DNA of 64,000 nt from Leisingera daeponensis DSM 23529 (GCF_000473145.1 NZ_KI421500.1:1947725-2011724); one strand, 5' to 3'. Numbered from the stretch's first letter, positions 1-8,051 are shown. A program made the numbers and translations. The notes: a model not told the origin generated them from the letters alone.

Positions 1-214
1 TAATCTAACGCGGGCCGATCCTTCTCCGATAAATCTTTCCCCCGAAGGGCGTATAAGGTATTACTCACCGTTTCCAGTGGCTATTCCTTAGAGAAGGGCA
101 CGTTCCCACGCGTTACTAACCCGTCCGCCGCTCACCCCGAAGGGCGCGCTCGACTTGCATGTGTTAGGCCTGCCGCCAGCGTTCGTTCTGAGCCAGGATC
201 AAACTCTCAAGTTG
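1..214 (-). rRNA. rrs: 16S ribosomal RNA, 5' end only
   Basis: Read on the minus strand, this is the 5' end of 16S rRNA. It holds the universal 27F primer site (AGAGTTTGATCCTGGCTCAG, around 190-209), then the conserved stretch GAACGCTGGCGGCAGGCC and the V1/V2 region. The short V1 loop is of the kind seen in Rhodobacteraceae. The gene runs off the left edge, so only about 214 bases are present. The mature 5' end is placed at about 214 by analogy with other 16S genes. Confidence 0.97.
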
Positions 215-449
215 AAACGCTCGTTAAAGCGTATCCTTGACGTTCGAACCTCTGCACATCTTCACCAGGAGGCTAATCCTGATGAAAGTCTCTGTCTGTT
301 GTGCTTCAGTACCAAAGGCACCGAAAGCCGAACAAACAGTGAAGCTGACACCACATCATCGGGCCGGAGCCCTAGTGGCGCGATATACAGAAGTCTGATC
401 CATCGAAATGAACCGTGACCGCCCGCATATCTCTTCAGTTATCCATCAA

Positions 450-461
450 TGTCAAAGAGCA
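450..461 (-). promoter_or_regulatory. boxA antitermination element of the rRNA leader
   Basis: On the minus strand the sequence is TGCTCTTTGACA. It differs by one base from the boxA of E. coli rRNA leaders (TGCTCTTTAACA), which nucleates the NusB/NusE antitermination complex. It lies about 235 nt upstream of the 16S start in the right orientation. Confidence 0.75.
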
Positions 462-736
462 AACACCCGGAGGCCAAAAACCAGACCGATGCGCCAATCT
501 TCCGGCGCGCCCGCCTCATCAAACCCTCAGATGCCGCTGTCTCTCCAGCGCGTCCCGCCGTCTCTCCGGCGTGTTTCCCGATCCGTTACCGCGTCGCCGC
601 CGCCCCGTCCGGTGTGTCTCAGCAGCGCCTCAGCGCCGCCGGTGAGGGGGCTTTTACGGTTACCCCCGCAGACCCGCAACCCCAAAATTCAGAAAAACGC
701 AGAATTCCGCAAAGAAAAATCACTCATCCAATAAAA

Positions 737-764
737 ACAATAGCTTACACCAAAACAAAGTCAG
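737..764 (-). promoter_or_regulatory. candidate rRNA promoter
   Basis: On the minus strand a -35-like CTGACT (759-764) and a -10-like TATTGT (737-742) are separated by 16 bases in the most AT-rich part of the upstream region. The match to sigma-70 consensus is moderate. The position upstream of boxA supports the call, but other hexamer pairs are possible. Confidence 0.35.
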
Positions 765-840
765 CACCCCTGACCCGCTTCCCGCCCCAACCCCGCCCCG
801 AAAACCCCGCCAAACACCCCCAAACCGGCCCCCGGAACAC

Positions 841-870
841 TTACCCACAGACTCGCGCCCCTTATCCACA
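841..870. promoter_or_regulatory. pair of DnaA-box-like sites
   Basis: TTATCCACA, a perfect consensus DnaA 9-mer, lies at 862-870. A one-mismatch copy, TTACCCACA, lies at 841-849 on the same strand. Their starts are 21 bases apart, two helical turns. No dnaA, dnaN, parA or other replication gene is in the window, so this is not called an origin. It may bind DnaA as a regulator or titration site. Confidence 0.4.
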
Positions 871-1022
871 GACCCGAACCCCGGAATCGCGGCAAACCCG
901 GCAGACTCACCCCTCCTCTGGCCAGAAATATCCCGCAAGACCCCGGCCAAAGACAAAGGGCGCTGAGCCGAAAACAGAAAGGGACGGCAAAAACGTTGCC
1001 CTCCAATACCAGAGGCGGCTTG

Positions 1023-1406
1023 TCAGACCTGCTCCTCCAGCACTTTGCGCGCCACCCGGAAGCACTCCAGCGCCTGGGGCACGCCGCAGTAGATGCCGAC
1101 CACGTGAATGATGGCGCGGATCTCCTCCCTGGTGACGCCGTTGTTGAGGGCGCCGCGGCAGTGGATTTCCCATTCATGCATCTTGCCCAGCGCACCGATC
1201 ATCGCGAGGTTCATCATTGAGCGGGTCTTGGCGTCAATCACCCCGTCGCCCCAGCCGAAGCCCCAGCACCAGGCGGTCATCGCCTCCTGGAACGGGCGGG
1301 TGAAATCATCGGCGGCCGCCAGGTTGTTCTCCACATACTCCGCGCCGAGGGTGGATTTGCGCTGTTCCAGCCCCTTGAGGAACAGGTCCTCGTCAAACGT
1401 GCTCAT
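1023..1406 (-). CDS. carboxymuconolactone decarboxylase-like protein
   Basis: The 127-residue protein has the carboxymuconolactone decarboxylase / AhpD-like helical fold signature: R-S-M-M-N-L-A-M near residue 62, then G-A-L-N-N-G-V-T-R-E-E-I and an H-V-V-G-I-Y-C-G motif near 101-108. Only one Cys is in that last motif, so it is not an AhpD-type CxxC disulfide enzyme. The start ATG overlaps the stop of the upstream GST gene by four bases (ATGA), so the two are co-transcribed and probably coupled in translation. A role in aromatic ring-cleavage metabolism is known for the family, but no other protocatechuate genes are nearby. The substrate is unknown. Confidence 0.85.
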   Translation of the reverse strand: MSTFDEDLFLKGLEQRKSTLGAEYVENNLAAADDFTRPFQEAMTAWCWGFGWGDGVIDAKTRSMMNLAMIGALGKMHEWEIHCRGALNNGVTREEIRAIIHVVGIYCGVPQALECFRVARKVLEEQV

Positions 1407-2107
1407 GTATCGGTCTCCATATTCAGCATGTTCAGCAGCGAGGCCTCGATATGGCCCCCGCAATAAACCGGGCGGCGCCCGGCCCAGTCCGCGATCAGGG
1501 CGGCAACGGGCGGCTCGGCGGCGATACGGTCCGCCAGCCCTTCCAGCACCGGCGCATTTGCGTGCAGCAGCGGGCGCAGCGGCGGCAGGCGGTCCGCCAT
1601 CGTGTGCCAGAGCGCGCCCAGGACAAGATCGGCAAGCCCCGGATGCGCCCCGTCCCGCAGATATCCTGCCGCCGCGGTGACACCGGCCTCCGCCACGATC
1701 CGCTCGTGGATCTGCATCCAGCGCGGCAGGCGGCTGCCATGGAATTCCGTCCAGCTTGCCGCATCCCACATCAGCGCCCCGTGAAAGCGGGTGATCTCGA
1801 ACAGGATATCGGAGGCATCGCAGATCAGGCGCAGGGTCCGGTCCGGCTCTGTCAGCAGACCGTGGGTGCGGCCCAGCGCCATCAGGATCGCGGGCATCTG
1901 GCTGAGATGGGTGCCCGTCAGGGTGTCGGTCAGCAGCGGCGGCGCCATGAAGGGATACGGCTGATCCGCCGCGTCCCGGTTCTTGAGGCCCGCCACCGCG
2001 TCAAAACCAGGCTCATCCCATGCCAGCCCGGCATAGGCCAGCACGAAGCGGACGAAGTGTCCGCGGAACGGGATCGGCCAGTAATGGAGCTGATAACGCG
2101 CCTTCAT
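1403..2107 (-). CDS. glutathione S-transferase family protein
   Basis: The 234-residue protein starts with a thioredoxin-like GST N-terminal region (Y-Q-L-H-Y-W-P-I-P-F-R-G-H at residues 4-16). An all-helical C-terminal part carries a loop ending in Q-M-P-A-I-L, where glutathione-contacting residues usually lie. The start is the ATG at 2107; longer readings run into an arginine-rich region without a binding site. The Shine-Dalgarno match is weak. It is the first gene of a two-gene operon with the carboxymuconolactone decarboxylase-like gene. A detoxification or glutathione-conjugating role is inferred from the family only. Confidence 0.82.
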   Translation of the reverse strand: MKARYQLHYWPIPFRGHFVRFVLAYAGLAWDEPGFDAVAGLKNRDAADQPYPFMAPPLLTDTLTGTHLSQMPAILMALGRTHGLLTEPDRTLRLICDASDILFEITRFHGALMWDAASWTEFHGSRLPRWMQIHERIVAEAGVTAAAGYLRDGAHPGLADLVLGALWHTMADRLPPLRPLLHANAPVLEGLADRIAAEPPVAALIADWAGRRPVYCGGHIEASLLNMLNMETDT

Positions 2108-2449
2108 CGCCTTAGCCTTGCTGAGCCACGGCGAAGGTCTTGGTCCGCATAAAGGTCCAAAATGCCCCGTCCTCCTGTCTTGCAGCCGCCGCCGGATCTG
2201 CCGCAACCGTCCAACCGGAGGGCCGGCGGCCTGCGCGTCTGCTTCTGAAGATAGAGGATGGAGTGTTCCGGGCCCGCTAAGCAAGAGGAACCGGCCGCCA
2301 CGCGCCCCGGCACATCGCCGCGGCCGTTCGGGAGGCGCAGCACGGGGGGGGGGCAACAGGCTGACGGCGGGTCCTATCGCACGTGAATCGGGTTTAAGGG
2401 CCGGTCCGCGGCAGTTGGATCCTGCGCCTGACTTGCGGCCCATTCGGGA
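2108..2449. other. intergenic region without a supported gene
   Basis: This stretch upstream of the GST gene has open frames on both strands, but none shows a family signature or good start context. It contains an unbroken run of ten G residues at 2344-2353. It should hold the promoter of the GST operon, though I see no clear sigma-70 pair. Confidence 0.5.
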
Positions 2450-2476
2450 AAGAAAAGGCGGGCCGCCGGCCCGCCC
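2450..2476 (-). terminator. Rho-independent terminator after the RidA gene
   Basis: A perfect 7-bp stem (GGCGGGC, five-base loop, GCCCGCC, 2457-2475) is followed on the minus strand by TTTTCTTT. It lies 20 bases beyond the RidA stop codon. Confidence 0.75.
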
Positions 2477-2496
2477 GTTTGTTCTTGCTGCCAGGA

Positions 2497-2847
2497 TCAG
2501 CCCTTGGCGGCGGTGACGATGAATTCGACCAGCAGATCCTCGCGGGCGAGCTTGGCTTCGCCGCAGGCGCGTGCCGGGGCGTGGCCTTCGGGCACCCAGG
2601 CATCCCAGACCGCGTTCATTTCGGCAAAGTCCTTCATGTCGGCGAGCCAGATCACCGTTTGCAGGATACGGGTCTTGCTGCTGCCAGCCTCGGCCAGCAG
2701 CGCGTCGATCTTGTCCAGGCAGTCCTTGGTCTGCTGCTCAACGCTGGCTCCGGCGGTGCCGACCTGGCCGGCCAGATAGATGATCTCGCCGTGGATGACG
2801 ATCTGGCTCATGCGCTGGCCGGTGTGTTTGCGGGTGATTTCGGACAT
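2497..2847 (-). CDS. RidA family protein
   Basis: The protein of 116 residues belongs to the RidA/YjgF/YER057c family, which hydrolyses reactive enamine/imine intermediates or has related deaminase functions. Family features are the Y-L-A-G-Q-V-G strand near the N-terminus and the Q-T-V-I-W-L-A-D-M-K-D-F segment. The signature Arg is present near the end in A-P-A-R-A-C-G-E-A. The start at 2847 has GAGG seven bases upstream; an ATG 15 bases earlier lacks a binding site. It appears monocistronic. Confidence 0.88.
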   Translation of the reverse strand: MSEITRKHTGQRMSQIVIHGEIIYLAGQVGTAGASVEQQTKDCLDKIDALLAEAGSSKTRILQTVIWLADMKDFAEMNAVWDAWVPEGHAPARACGEAKLAREDLLVEFIVTAAKG

Positions 2848-2933
2848 GGGTGCCTCGCTCATAAAGATCAGAAGAATTCTGCCCCCTGCTTAGCCCCGCC
2901 CCACCGCTGCGGCAAGAACACGGTTGCTGCGGA

Positions 2934-3278
2934 TCACTGGGACAGCTGCCAGTCCCCGCCGGAGGGGCAGAACTTGCGTTTGACCTGTTTGGCGTCCTGG
3001 CTGTCCTTGAGGTAGGCCTGATGCTGGAGCAGAAGGCAATCGCCCTCCTTGCCGGCCACCCGGACCTCTCCCTGGGCGCCGCTGTCCGGGTTGTTCCACC
3101 TGGCCCGCTGGCCGCTGCCGCCGTCGGCCAGAAGCGCCTGCTCGGCCCGGCGCATGAGGTTGGTGTCCTGCGGCGTCAGCCCGGACTGGGCCAGAATACG
3201 GCTGAGCGGATTGGCCGCGGCGGGCGCTGCAACCAGCGCTGCAACTGCAGCCGCGGTCAGAAATCGGGAAAAACGCAT
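2934..3278 (-). CDS. small exported protein with 17-kDa surface-antigen-like C-terminus
   Basis: The 114-residue protein has a signal peptide (M-R-F-S-R-F-L, an alanine-rich core, A-A-A-N cleavage region near residue 23). The mature part has the pattern W-N-N-P-D-S-G-A-Q-G-E-V followed by a glycine turn and C-L-L-L, with a second Cys near the end (K-F-C-P-S-G-G-D-W). This resembles the C-terminal domain of the RT0821/Lpp0805-type 17-kDa surface antigens. The two cysteines could form a disulfide in the periplasm. There is no lipobox. The function is unknown. Confidence 0.72.
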   Translation of the reverse strand: MRFSRFLTAAAVAALVAAPAAANPLSRILAQSGLTPQDTNLMRRAEQALLADGGSGQRARWNNPDSGAQGEVRVAGKEGDCLLLQHQAYLKDSQDAKQVKRKFCPSGGDWQLSQ

Positions 3279-3396
3279 TTGACTACTCCTGCCTGAAAGA
3301 AACCGGCCCGGCGCCCTGCCCTGCGGCAGGCCGCACCCTGACCAGTAATGCGCAAGCCGCCAGCAATGTCCATGCTCCAGGTCGCTTCTGGCAGGG

Positions 3397-4269
3397 TCAG
3401 GAGAACTTGCGGAACAGCCGGGTCATGTCGAACAGCTCATCGAGGCGGTCGTAGCGGTCCTTGGTCTTGTCCCAGCTTTCTTCCTGGGTGGCGGCGATCA
3501 TCGCCTCCAAGAGCATCATGGTGGAGATGTTTGAGTCCCAGGCGGAGGGGATCTCGACCCAGCAGTTGAAGGTGTGTTCCGAGACCGAGGCAATGGGGCT
3601 GGCCCATTGGTCGGTGATCAGGACGATCTTCACCCCGCGCTCGGACGCGAGTTCCGCCAGCCGCTGCAGGTTGGTTTCGTAGCGGCGCACGTCGAACATC
3701 AGGAGGGTGTCGCCCTCTACCATGTCCAGCACGTAATGCGGCCAGGTGGCGGAGGAGGAGGTCATATGGGTGACACGCTGCCGGATCGCCTGGAAATGGG
3801 TGAAGGCGTAGTCCGCCAGCGCCCGGGTGATGCGGCCGCCGACCACGTAAAGCCGCCCCTCGGTGTTGGCGAGCTGGCGGACGGCGGAGTCGAACTGGGC
3901 CGAGTCTATATTGGAAAACGTCTGTTGCAGGTTGTCGGTGACGGCCTGTGCAAATCTGTTCAGCAGATGGCCTTCGGGCGCCTCGGACGCCCAGTTGTCG
4001 CGCCGTTTGGTGGGGCCGGAGACCTTGGCCTCAAGCTCTTTCAACAGCGCCTGGTGAAACTGCGGATACCCCTTGAAACCCAGCTTCTGCACCATCCGGG
4101 CCACCGTTGGCGTGGAAACCTCGGCATTGGCGGCCACGATGGTGATCGAGGCGAGACCCGCGGCGGGATAGTTTTCCAGCAGCGAATTCGCGAATTTGCG
4201 CTCGGACTGGGTGAGCGAGGAATAATTCTCGCGGATCAACTCGCGAACTGTGGCGGGCGGTTTCGACAA
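3397..4269 (-). CDS. MurR/RpiR family transcriptional regulator
   Basis: The 290-residue protein has an N-terminal RpiR helix-turn-helix (L-T-Q-S-E-R-K-F-A-N, then E-V-S-T-P-T-V-A-R-M-V-Q-K-L-G-F-K-G-Y, residues 15-65). A C-terminal SIS domain (residues about 120-270) contains the Y-V-V-G-G-R-I-T strand. The start is a TTG at 4269 with AGGGAAG five bases upstream; ATG starts further out would add unrelated sequence. SIS-domain regulators usually sense a sugar phosphate, but in alphaproteobacteria some control amine or amino-acid pathways. It is divergent from the N-formylglutamate-amidohydrolase/TRAP cluster and two related inverted repeats lie between, so it most likely controls that cluster. 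Confidence 0.9.
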   Translation of the reverse strand: MSKPPATVRELIRENYSSLTQSERKFANSLLENYPAAGLASITIVAANAEVSTPTVARMVQKLGFKGYPQFHQALLKELEAKVSGPTKRRDNWASEAPEGHLLNRFAQAVTDNLQQTFSNIDSAQFDSAVRQLANTEGRLYVVGGRITRALADYAFTHFQAIRQRVTHMTSSSATWPHYVLDMVEGDTLLMFDVRRYETNLQRLAELASERGVKIVLITDQWASPIASVSEHTFNCWVEIPSAWDSNISTMMLLEAMIAATQEESWDKTKDRYDRLDELFDMTRLFRKFS

Positions 4270-4318
4270 CGGCACTTCCCTGCGTTTGAACAGACACTTT
4301 CTTACCCGGCTCCGGCCT

Positions 4319-4388
4319 GAAGAGATACTTTCAGGAATCTCTGTCCGAAACCGATCATGAAAAGATATTGACACAAATATCTCTTCAT
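4319..4388. promoter_or_regulatory. candidate RpiR operators and promoter in a divergent region
   Basis: Two inverted repeats share the half-site AAGAGATA/TATCTCTT. One is AGAGAT (4321-4326) with ATCTCT (4337-4342). The other is ATGAAAAGATAT (4357-4368) with ATATCTCTTCAT (4377-4388), 11 of 12 positions paired. A plus-strand TTGACA (4368-4373) lies between the arms of the second repeat, so binding would block a -35 element. The layout fits autoregulated divergent control. Confidence 0.5.
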
Positions 4389-4422
4389 GGAAACATTTTT
4401 CCAAATCGCAGGGAGGCGGCAT

Positions 4423-5208
4423 ATGCGAGAGAGCGATTCTCACGCCTTGGGGGAAGCAGTGGAGGTGGTGAACCGGGAGGGCACCAGCCCGGTCCTGCTG
4501 CTGTGCGAACATGCCTCCAGCAATATTCCCGCGCGCTACAACGGGCTGGGACTGCGCGACGAGGACCGGCTGAGCCATGCGGCGTGGGATCCGGGCGCGC
4601 GGGCGGTGGCCCTGCATATGGCACAGGCGCTGGATGCGCCGCTGGTGGCCAGCAGGGTGTCGCGCTTGGTTTATGACTGCAACCGCCCGCCCGAGGCCGC
4701 CAGCGCCATGCCGGAGAAATCCGAACTGGTCGCGGTGCCCGGCAATTTCGGGCTGAGCGAGGCGGAGCGCCAGGAACGTGTGGACACGGTCTATGTGCCG
4801 TTCTGCACGACCGTGACGGAGGTGATCGAGGCGCGGAAAAAGGCCGGGCTGCAGACTGTTCTGGTCACCATGCACAGTTTCACGCCAATCTATTTCGGCA
4901 AGCCGCGGGACGTCGAAATCGGCATCCTGCACGATGACGACAGTCGGCTGGCGGACGCGATGCTGGCAGAGGCCCCTGCCCTGCCGCACCGCCGGGTGGA
5001 ACGCAATGAGCCCTATGGCCCTGCCGATGGAGTCACCCATTCGCTGAAGCTGCACGGGCTGGCGCACGGGCTGGCCAATGTGATGATCGAAATCCGCAAT
5101 GACCTGGTGGCAACGCCGGAACTGGAAGAGGCCATGGCAGAAGAAATGCTGACATTGCTGCGCCCGGCCCTGGCCGCGCTGGCGGATGAGGGAGGGCCTG
5201 ATGCCTAA
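4423..5208 (+). CDS. N-formylglutamate amidohydrolase family protein
   Basis: The protein of 261 residues belongs to the N-formylglutamate amidohydrolase (FGase) family of zinc-dependent amidases. Signatures are L-L-C-E-H-A-S-S-N-I-P near residue 25, V-Y-D-C-N-R-P near 80, and T-M-H-S-F-T-P-I-Y near 150, with His and Glu expected to bind the metal. The start at 4423 has GGGAGG six bases upstream; an ATG at 4387 is less likely. No histidine-utilisation genes are near, so formylglutamate may not be the substrate. It heads the TRAP cluster and overlaps the next gene by eight bases. Cleavage of an N-acyl or gamma-glutamyl bond is a plausible role here (inference). Confidence 0.88.
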   Translation: MRESDSHALGEAVEVVNREGTSPVLLLCEHASSNIPARYNGLGLRDEDRLSHAAWDPGARAVALHMAQALDAPLVASRVSRLVYDCNRPPEAASAMPEKSELVAVPGNFGLSEAERQERVDTVYVPFCTTVTEVIEARKKAGLQTVLVTMHSFTPIYFGKPRDVEIGILHDDDSRLADAMLAEAPALPHRRVERNEPYGPADGVTHSLKLHGLAHGLANVMIEIRNDLVATPELEEAMAEEMLTLLRPALAALADEGGPDA

Positions 5209-5797
5209 GATAATCCGGGCCTATGTCCGCGGCATCGACGCGATGAACCGCTTCATCGGCCGCTTTGCGATGTACCTGATCTTTGCCCTGATCGGGGTGC
5301 TGCTGTGGTCATCGGTCTCCAAGACCTTCTTCAACCCGTCGCACTGGACGCTGGAGACCGCGCAGTTCGTGATGGTCGCCTATTATGTGCTGGGCGGCCC
5401 CTATTCGATCCAGATGGGATCGAACGTGCGGATGGACCTGTTTTACGGCGCCTGGTCGACCAAGACCAAGGCGATGGTGGATGCCGTCACCGTGCTGTTC
5501 CTGATCACCTATCTGGTGATCCTGATGTATGGCGCCCTCAGCTCCACCGCCTATTCGCTCGGTTATTTCGGGCTGGAGCCGCTGGACTTCTTCTGGGACC
5601 TGCTGAAAACGCTGCTGAGCGAAGGCCCTGCGGCGGCAGGCGAAAAGCTCGGCTATCTGGAGCGCAGCTCCACCGCCTGGCGGCCGTTCCTGTGGCCCGT
5701 CAAAACCATCCTGTGCCTCGGCGTCTTCCTGATGCTGCTGCAATGCCTTGCCGAACTGTTCCGGGATATCGGACGCCTGCGCGGAGTTGAAATCTGA
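5201..5797 (+). CDS. TRAP transporter small permease (DctQ type)
   Basis: The 198-residue protein has four hydrophobic segments, as in the DctQ small membrane subunit of TRAP transporters (Y-L-I-F-A-L-I-G-V-L-L-W in the first, the Q-F-V-M-V-A-Y-Y-V-L region in the second). It is longer than the usual 160-180 residues because of an insertion after the third segment (about 120-165). The start overlaps the upstream gene by eight bases with GGGAGGG in front. The stop overlaps the next ATG (TGATG). It works with the large permease and the binding protein at 8052. Confidence 0.9.
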   Translation: MPKIIRAYVRGIDAMNRFIGRFAMYLIFALIGVLLWSSVSKTFFNPSHWTLETAQFVMVAYYVLGGPYSIQMGSNVRMDLFYGAWSTKTKAMVDAVTVLFLITYLVILMYGALSSTAYSLGYFGLEPLDFFWDLLKTLLSEGPAAAGEKLGYLERSSTAWRPFLWPVKTILCLGVFLMLLQCLAELFRDIGRLRGVEI

Positions 5798-7299
5798 TGT
5801 CCTACGAATGGATTGCTATCGTCATGTTTGCCGGCATGATGCTGATGCTGATGACCGGCCAGCGGGTGTTCGGCGCCATCGGTTTTGTCGGCGCGGTTGC
5901 GGGGATGCTGCTGTGGGGCACCGGCGGGGTGGAGATCCCGTTCTCTGCCGCGATGAAGCTGATGAAATGGTATCCGCTGCTGACGCTGCCGATGTTCATC
6001 TTCATGGGCTACGTGCTGTCGGAATCGAAAATCGCCGACGACCTCTACCGGATGTTCCACGTGTGGATGGGGCCGGTGAAGGGCGGGCTGGCAATCGGCA
6101 CCATCGGCCTGATGGTCCTGATCTCGGCCATGAACGGCCTGTCGGTGGCGGGGATGGCAATCGGCGCAACCATTGCTCTGCCGGAACTGCTGCGCCGCGG
6201 CTATGACAAGATCCTGGTGACCGGCACCATTCAGGCGGGCTCCTCGCTTGGCATTCTGGTGCCGCCCTCGGTGGTGCTGGTGCTTTATGCGATGATCGCG
6301 CGCCAGCCGGTGGGGCAGCTGTGGCTTGCCGGTGTGATTCCGGGTCTGCTGATGGCCGTCATGTTCATCATCTACATCTATTTCCGCGCCCGGATGCAGC
6401 CGCATCTTGGCCCCGCCATGCACGACGAGGATCTGGCGGAATACGAGCAGGTGACAGACCACCCGCTGCGTCTGAACTATATCGTGCTGGGCACGCTGGT
6501 GCTGGTGCCGCTGCTGATGCTGACCGGCGCAATGGAGGCCAAGCCTGCGCTTGGCGTGGCGCTGGCCCTGGGGGCGCTGTCCTTCCTGACCCGCACGAAC
6601 CCTGTGTTCTACAAAGACGTGTTCATGAAGGAGAAATACCGCCTGCTGTTCTCCGGCGTGCTGCCGCTGGCGATCTTTGCCGCGATGATGGTGCCCTTCG
6701 TGAACGGCTGGACCTCGCTGGTGGAAAGCTCGGCCATCGGTGCGATGACCGCCTTCCTGGCCGCGGTGCTGAAGGGGCGGATGAACAAGGACGTGTTCGA
6801 AACCTCAGTGCGCTCCACCCTTGGCATCTCCTGCATGTTCATGTGGATCATCCTGGCGGCCCTGGCGTTCGGCGCGATCTTTGACGGGCTTGGCGCGGTC
6901 AAGGCAATCGAAGACCTGTTCACCACCAAGCTGGGCCTTTCCCCTTGGATGATCCTGATCCTGATGCAGCTGAGCTTCATCGTGATGGGCACCTTCCTGG
7001 ATGACACCGCGATGCTGGTGATCGTGGCGCCGCTTTACGTGCCGCTGGTCGGCGCGCTCGGCTTCGACCTGATCTGGTACGGCGTGCTTTACACCATTAC
7101 CACCCAGATCGCCTACATGACGCCGCCGTTCGGCTACAACCTGTTCCTGATGCGCGCTATGGCGCCGCCGGAGATCGGGCTGAAGGACATCTATGTCTCG
7201 ATCATCCCCTTTGCCGCGGTGATGGTGCTGGCGCTGGCCCTGATCATGATCTTCCCGCAAATCGCCCTGTGGCTGCCGGAGTATGTCTATGGAAAGTAA
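5797..7299 (+). CDS. TRAP transporter large permease (DctM type)
   Basis: The 500-residue protein has about twelve membrane segments and DctM family motifs: F-I-F-M-G-Y-V-L-S-E-S near residue 67, the G-S-S-L-G-I-L-V-P-P-S-V-V loop near 147, and M-G-T-F-L-D-D-T-A-M near 400. It forms the sodium-dependent translocation channel with the small permease. It overlaps the small permease by one base and the following gene by 11 bases. The substrate is not evident; the operon suggests an organic acid, amino acid or amine-containing compound. Confidence 0.93.
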   Translation: MSYEWIAIVMFAGMMLMLMTGQRVFGAIGFVGAVAGMLLWGTGGVEIPFSAAMKLMKWYPLLTLPMFIFMGYVLSESKIADDLYRMFHVWMGPVKGGLAIGTIGLMVLISAMNGLSVAGMAIGATIALPELLRRGYDKILVTGTIQAGSSLGILVPPSVVLVLYAMIARQPVGQLWLAGVIPGLLMAVMFIIYIYFRARMQPHLGPAMHDEDLAEYEQVTDHPLRLNYIVLGTLVLVPLLMLTGAMEAKPALGVALALGALSFLTRTNPVFYKDVFMKEKYRLLFSGVLPLAIFAAMMVPFVNGWTSLVESSAIGAMTAFLAAVLKGRMNKDVFETSVRSTLGISCMFMWIILAALAFGAIFDGLGAVKAIEDLFTTKLGLSPWMILILMQLSFIVMGTFLDDTAMLVIVAPLYVPLVGALGFDLIWYGVLYTITTQIAYMTPPFGYNLFLMRAMAPPEIGLKDIYVSIIPFAAVMVLALALIMIFPQIALWLPEYVYGK

Positions 7300-8024
7300 G
7301 TCCATGCTGCAGGCGCTGGGGCCGGATATCTGGATCGCGGATGGCCCTGCCATCCAGTTCTACCAGATCCCCTTCCAGACCCGCATGACAGTCGTCCGGC
7401 TGGAAAACGGCGATCTGTTCCTGCATTCGCCGGTCTGGTACAGCCAGCCGCTGGCTGCGGAGCTTGAGGCGCTCGGGCGCATCCGCCATCTGGTGTCCCC
7501 GAACTGGATTCACTACGCCTATATCGCGGAGTGGGCTGACGCCTATCCCGACGCCACCGCCTGGGCCTCGCCCAAAGTGCGCGAGCGGGCCAGAAGCCAG
7601 GGCGTGGAAGGTTCGGTTCGACCGCGACCTGGAGGACAGCGCGCCCCGGGACTGGGCGGCGGATCTTGAGCAGATGATTGTGCATGGCAGCAGGGCCCAT
7701 ACCGAAGTGGTCTTCTTCCACAAGCGCTCCAAGGTGCTGGTGCTGACGGACCTGATCGAGAACATGCCGGCCAAGACACTGCCCCTGTGGGTGCGGCCGC
7801 TGGCCTGGGCCGCTGGCATCCTGGCCCCGAACGGGAAGATGCCCATCGACATCTGGTTTTCCTTCGCGGGCAACCGGGACAAGCTGCGCAAGGCGCTTGC
7901 CCGGATGCTGGAGTGGAAGCCCGAAACCGTCGTGCTCGCGCATGGCGACATCCTTCGTGAGAATGCACCGCAACGGCTCCGCGAAGGCTTCAGGAACCTG
8001 GCCCCCTGCGGGCACGGGCATTGA
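7289..8024 (+). pseudogene. DUF4336 domain protein, broken by a one-base frameshift
   Basis: The first reading frame (from ATG 7289, with GGAG seven bases upstream) gives a DUF4336-like N-terminus (L-F-L-H-S-P-V-W-Y-S-Q, then V-S-P-N-W-I-H-Y). After codon 106 the frame turns to R-P-R-P-G-G and stops at 7669. The remainder continues in the +1 frame from about 7608 (K-V-R-F-D-R-D-L-E-D-S, V-F-F-H-K-R-S-K-V-L-V-L-T-D-L to a TGA at 8024). Removing one G near 7605-7607 restores an uninterrupted protein of about 244 residues. Either the gene is inactivated or the sequence has an error here. DUF4336 proteins have a metallo-beta-lactamase-like fold. It sits between the TRAP membrane and binding-protein genes. 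Confidence 0.82.
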
Positions 8025-8051
8025 TTTAAGTTCAACAGAGGAGAGGAAGAC

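Larger units (their letters stand above)
215..1022 (-). other. rRNA operon leader and upstream region, no protein gene seen
   Basis: These 808 bases lie between the 16S gene and the end of the next gene upstream. Open frames here are proline- and arginine-rich, lack a convincing ribosome binding site and resemble no family I know. The stretch 700-760 is AT-rich and the natural place for the rRNA promoter. A boxA element lies at 450-461 and two DnaA-box-like sites at 841-870. The leader between a promoter near 730 and the 16S gene would be about 500 nt, ordinary for an rRNA operon. Confidence 0.7.

Noticed and set aside
841..870. Replication origin suggested by DnaA-box-like sites
   Set aside because: Only two boxes, no AT-rich unwinding element, and no dnaA, dnaN, parAB or similar gene nearby. 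Kept only as a regulatory-site finding.
449..1111. 220-codon plus-strand frame in the rRNA upstream region
   Set aside because: Proline-, arginine- and lysine-rich translation without a start context. It crosses the boxA, the rRNA promoter region and the opposite CMD gene.
2118..2516. Open frames in the gap upstream of the GST gene
   Set aside because: No family signature, poor starts, and the frames run across the RidA terminator or the G10 tract.
3574..4320. 248-codon plus-strand frame opposite the RpiR gene
   Set aside because: Shadow of the RpiR coding strand, with no recognisable domain.
4387..4422. Longer N-terminus for the N-formylglutamate amidohydrolase
   Set aside because: The extra codons lie on the inverted-repeat operator and lack a binding site, whereas ATG 4423 has GGGAGG in front.
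4270..5067. Extended N-terminus of the RpiR regulator (556-codon frame)
   Set aside because: The added sequence is antisense to the amidohydrolase gene. The helix-turn-helix begins just after TTG 4269, which has a good binding site.
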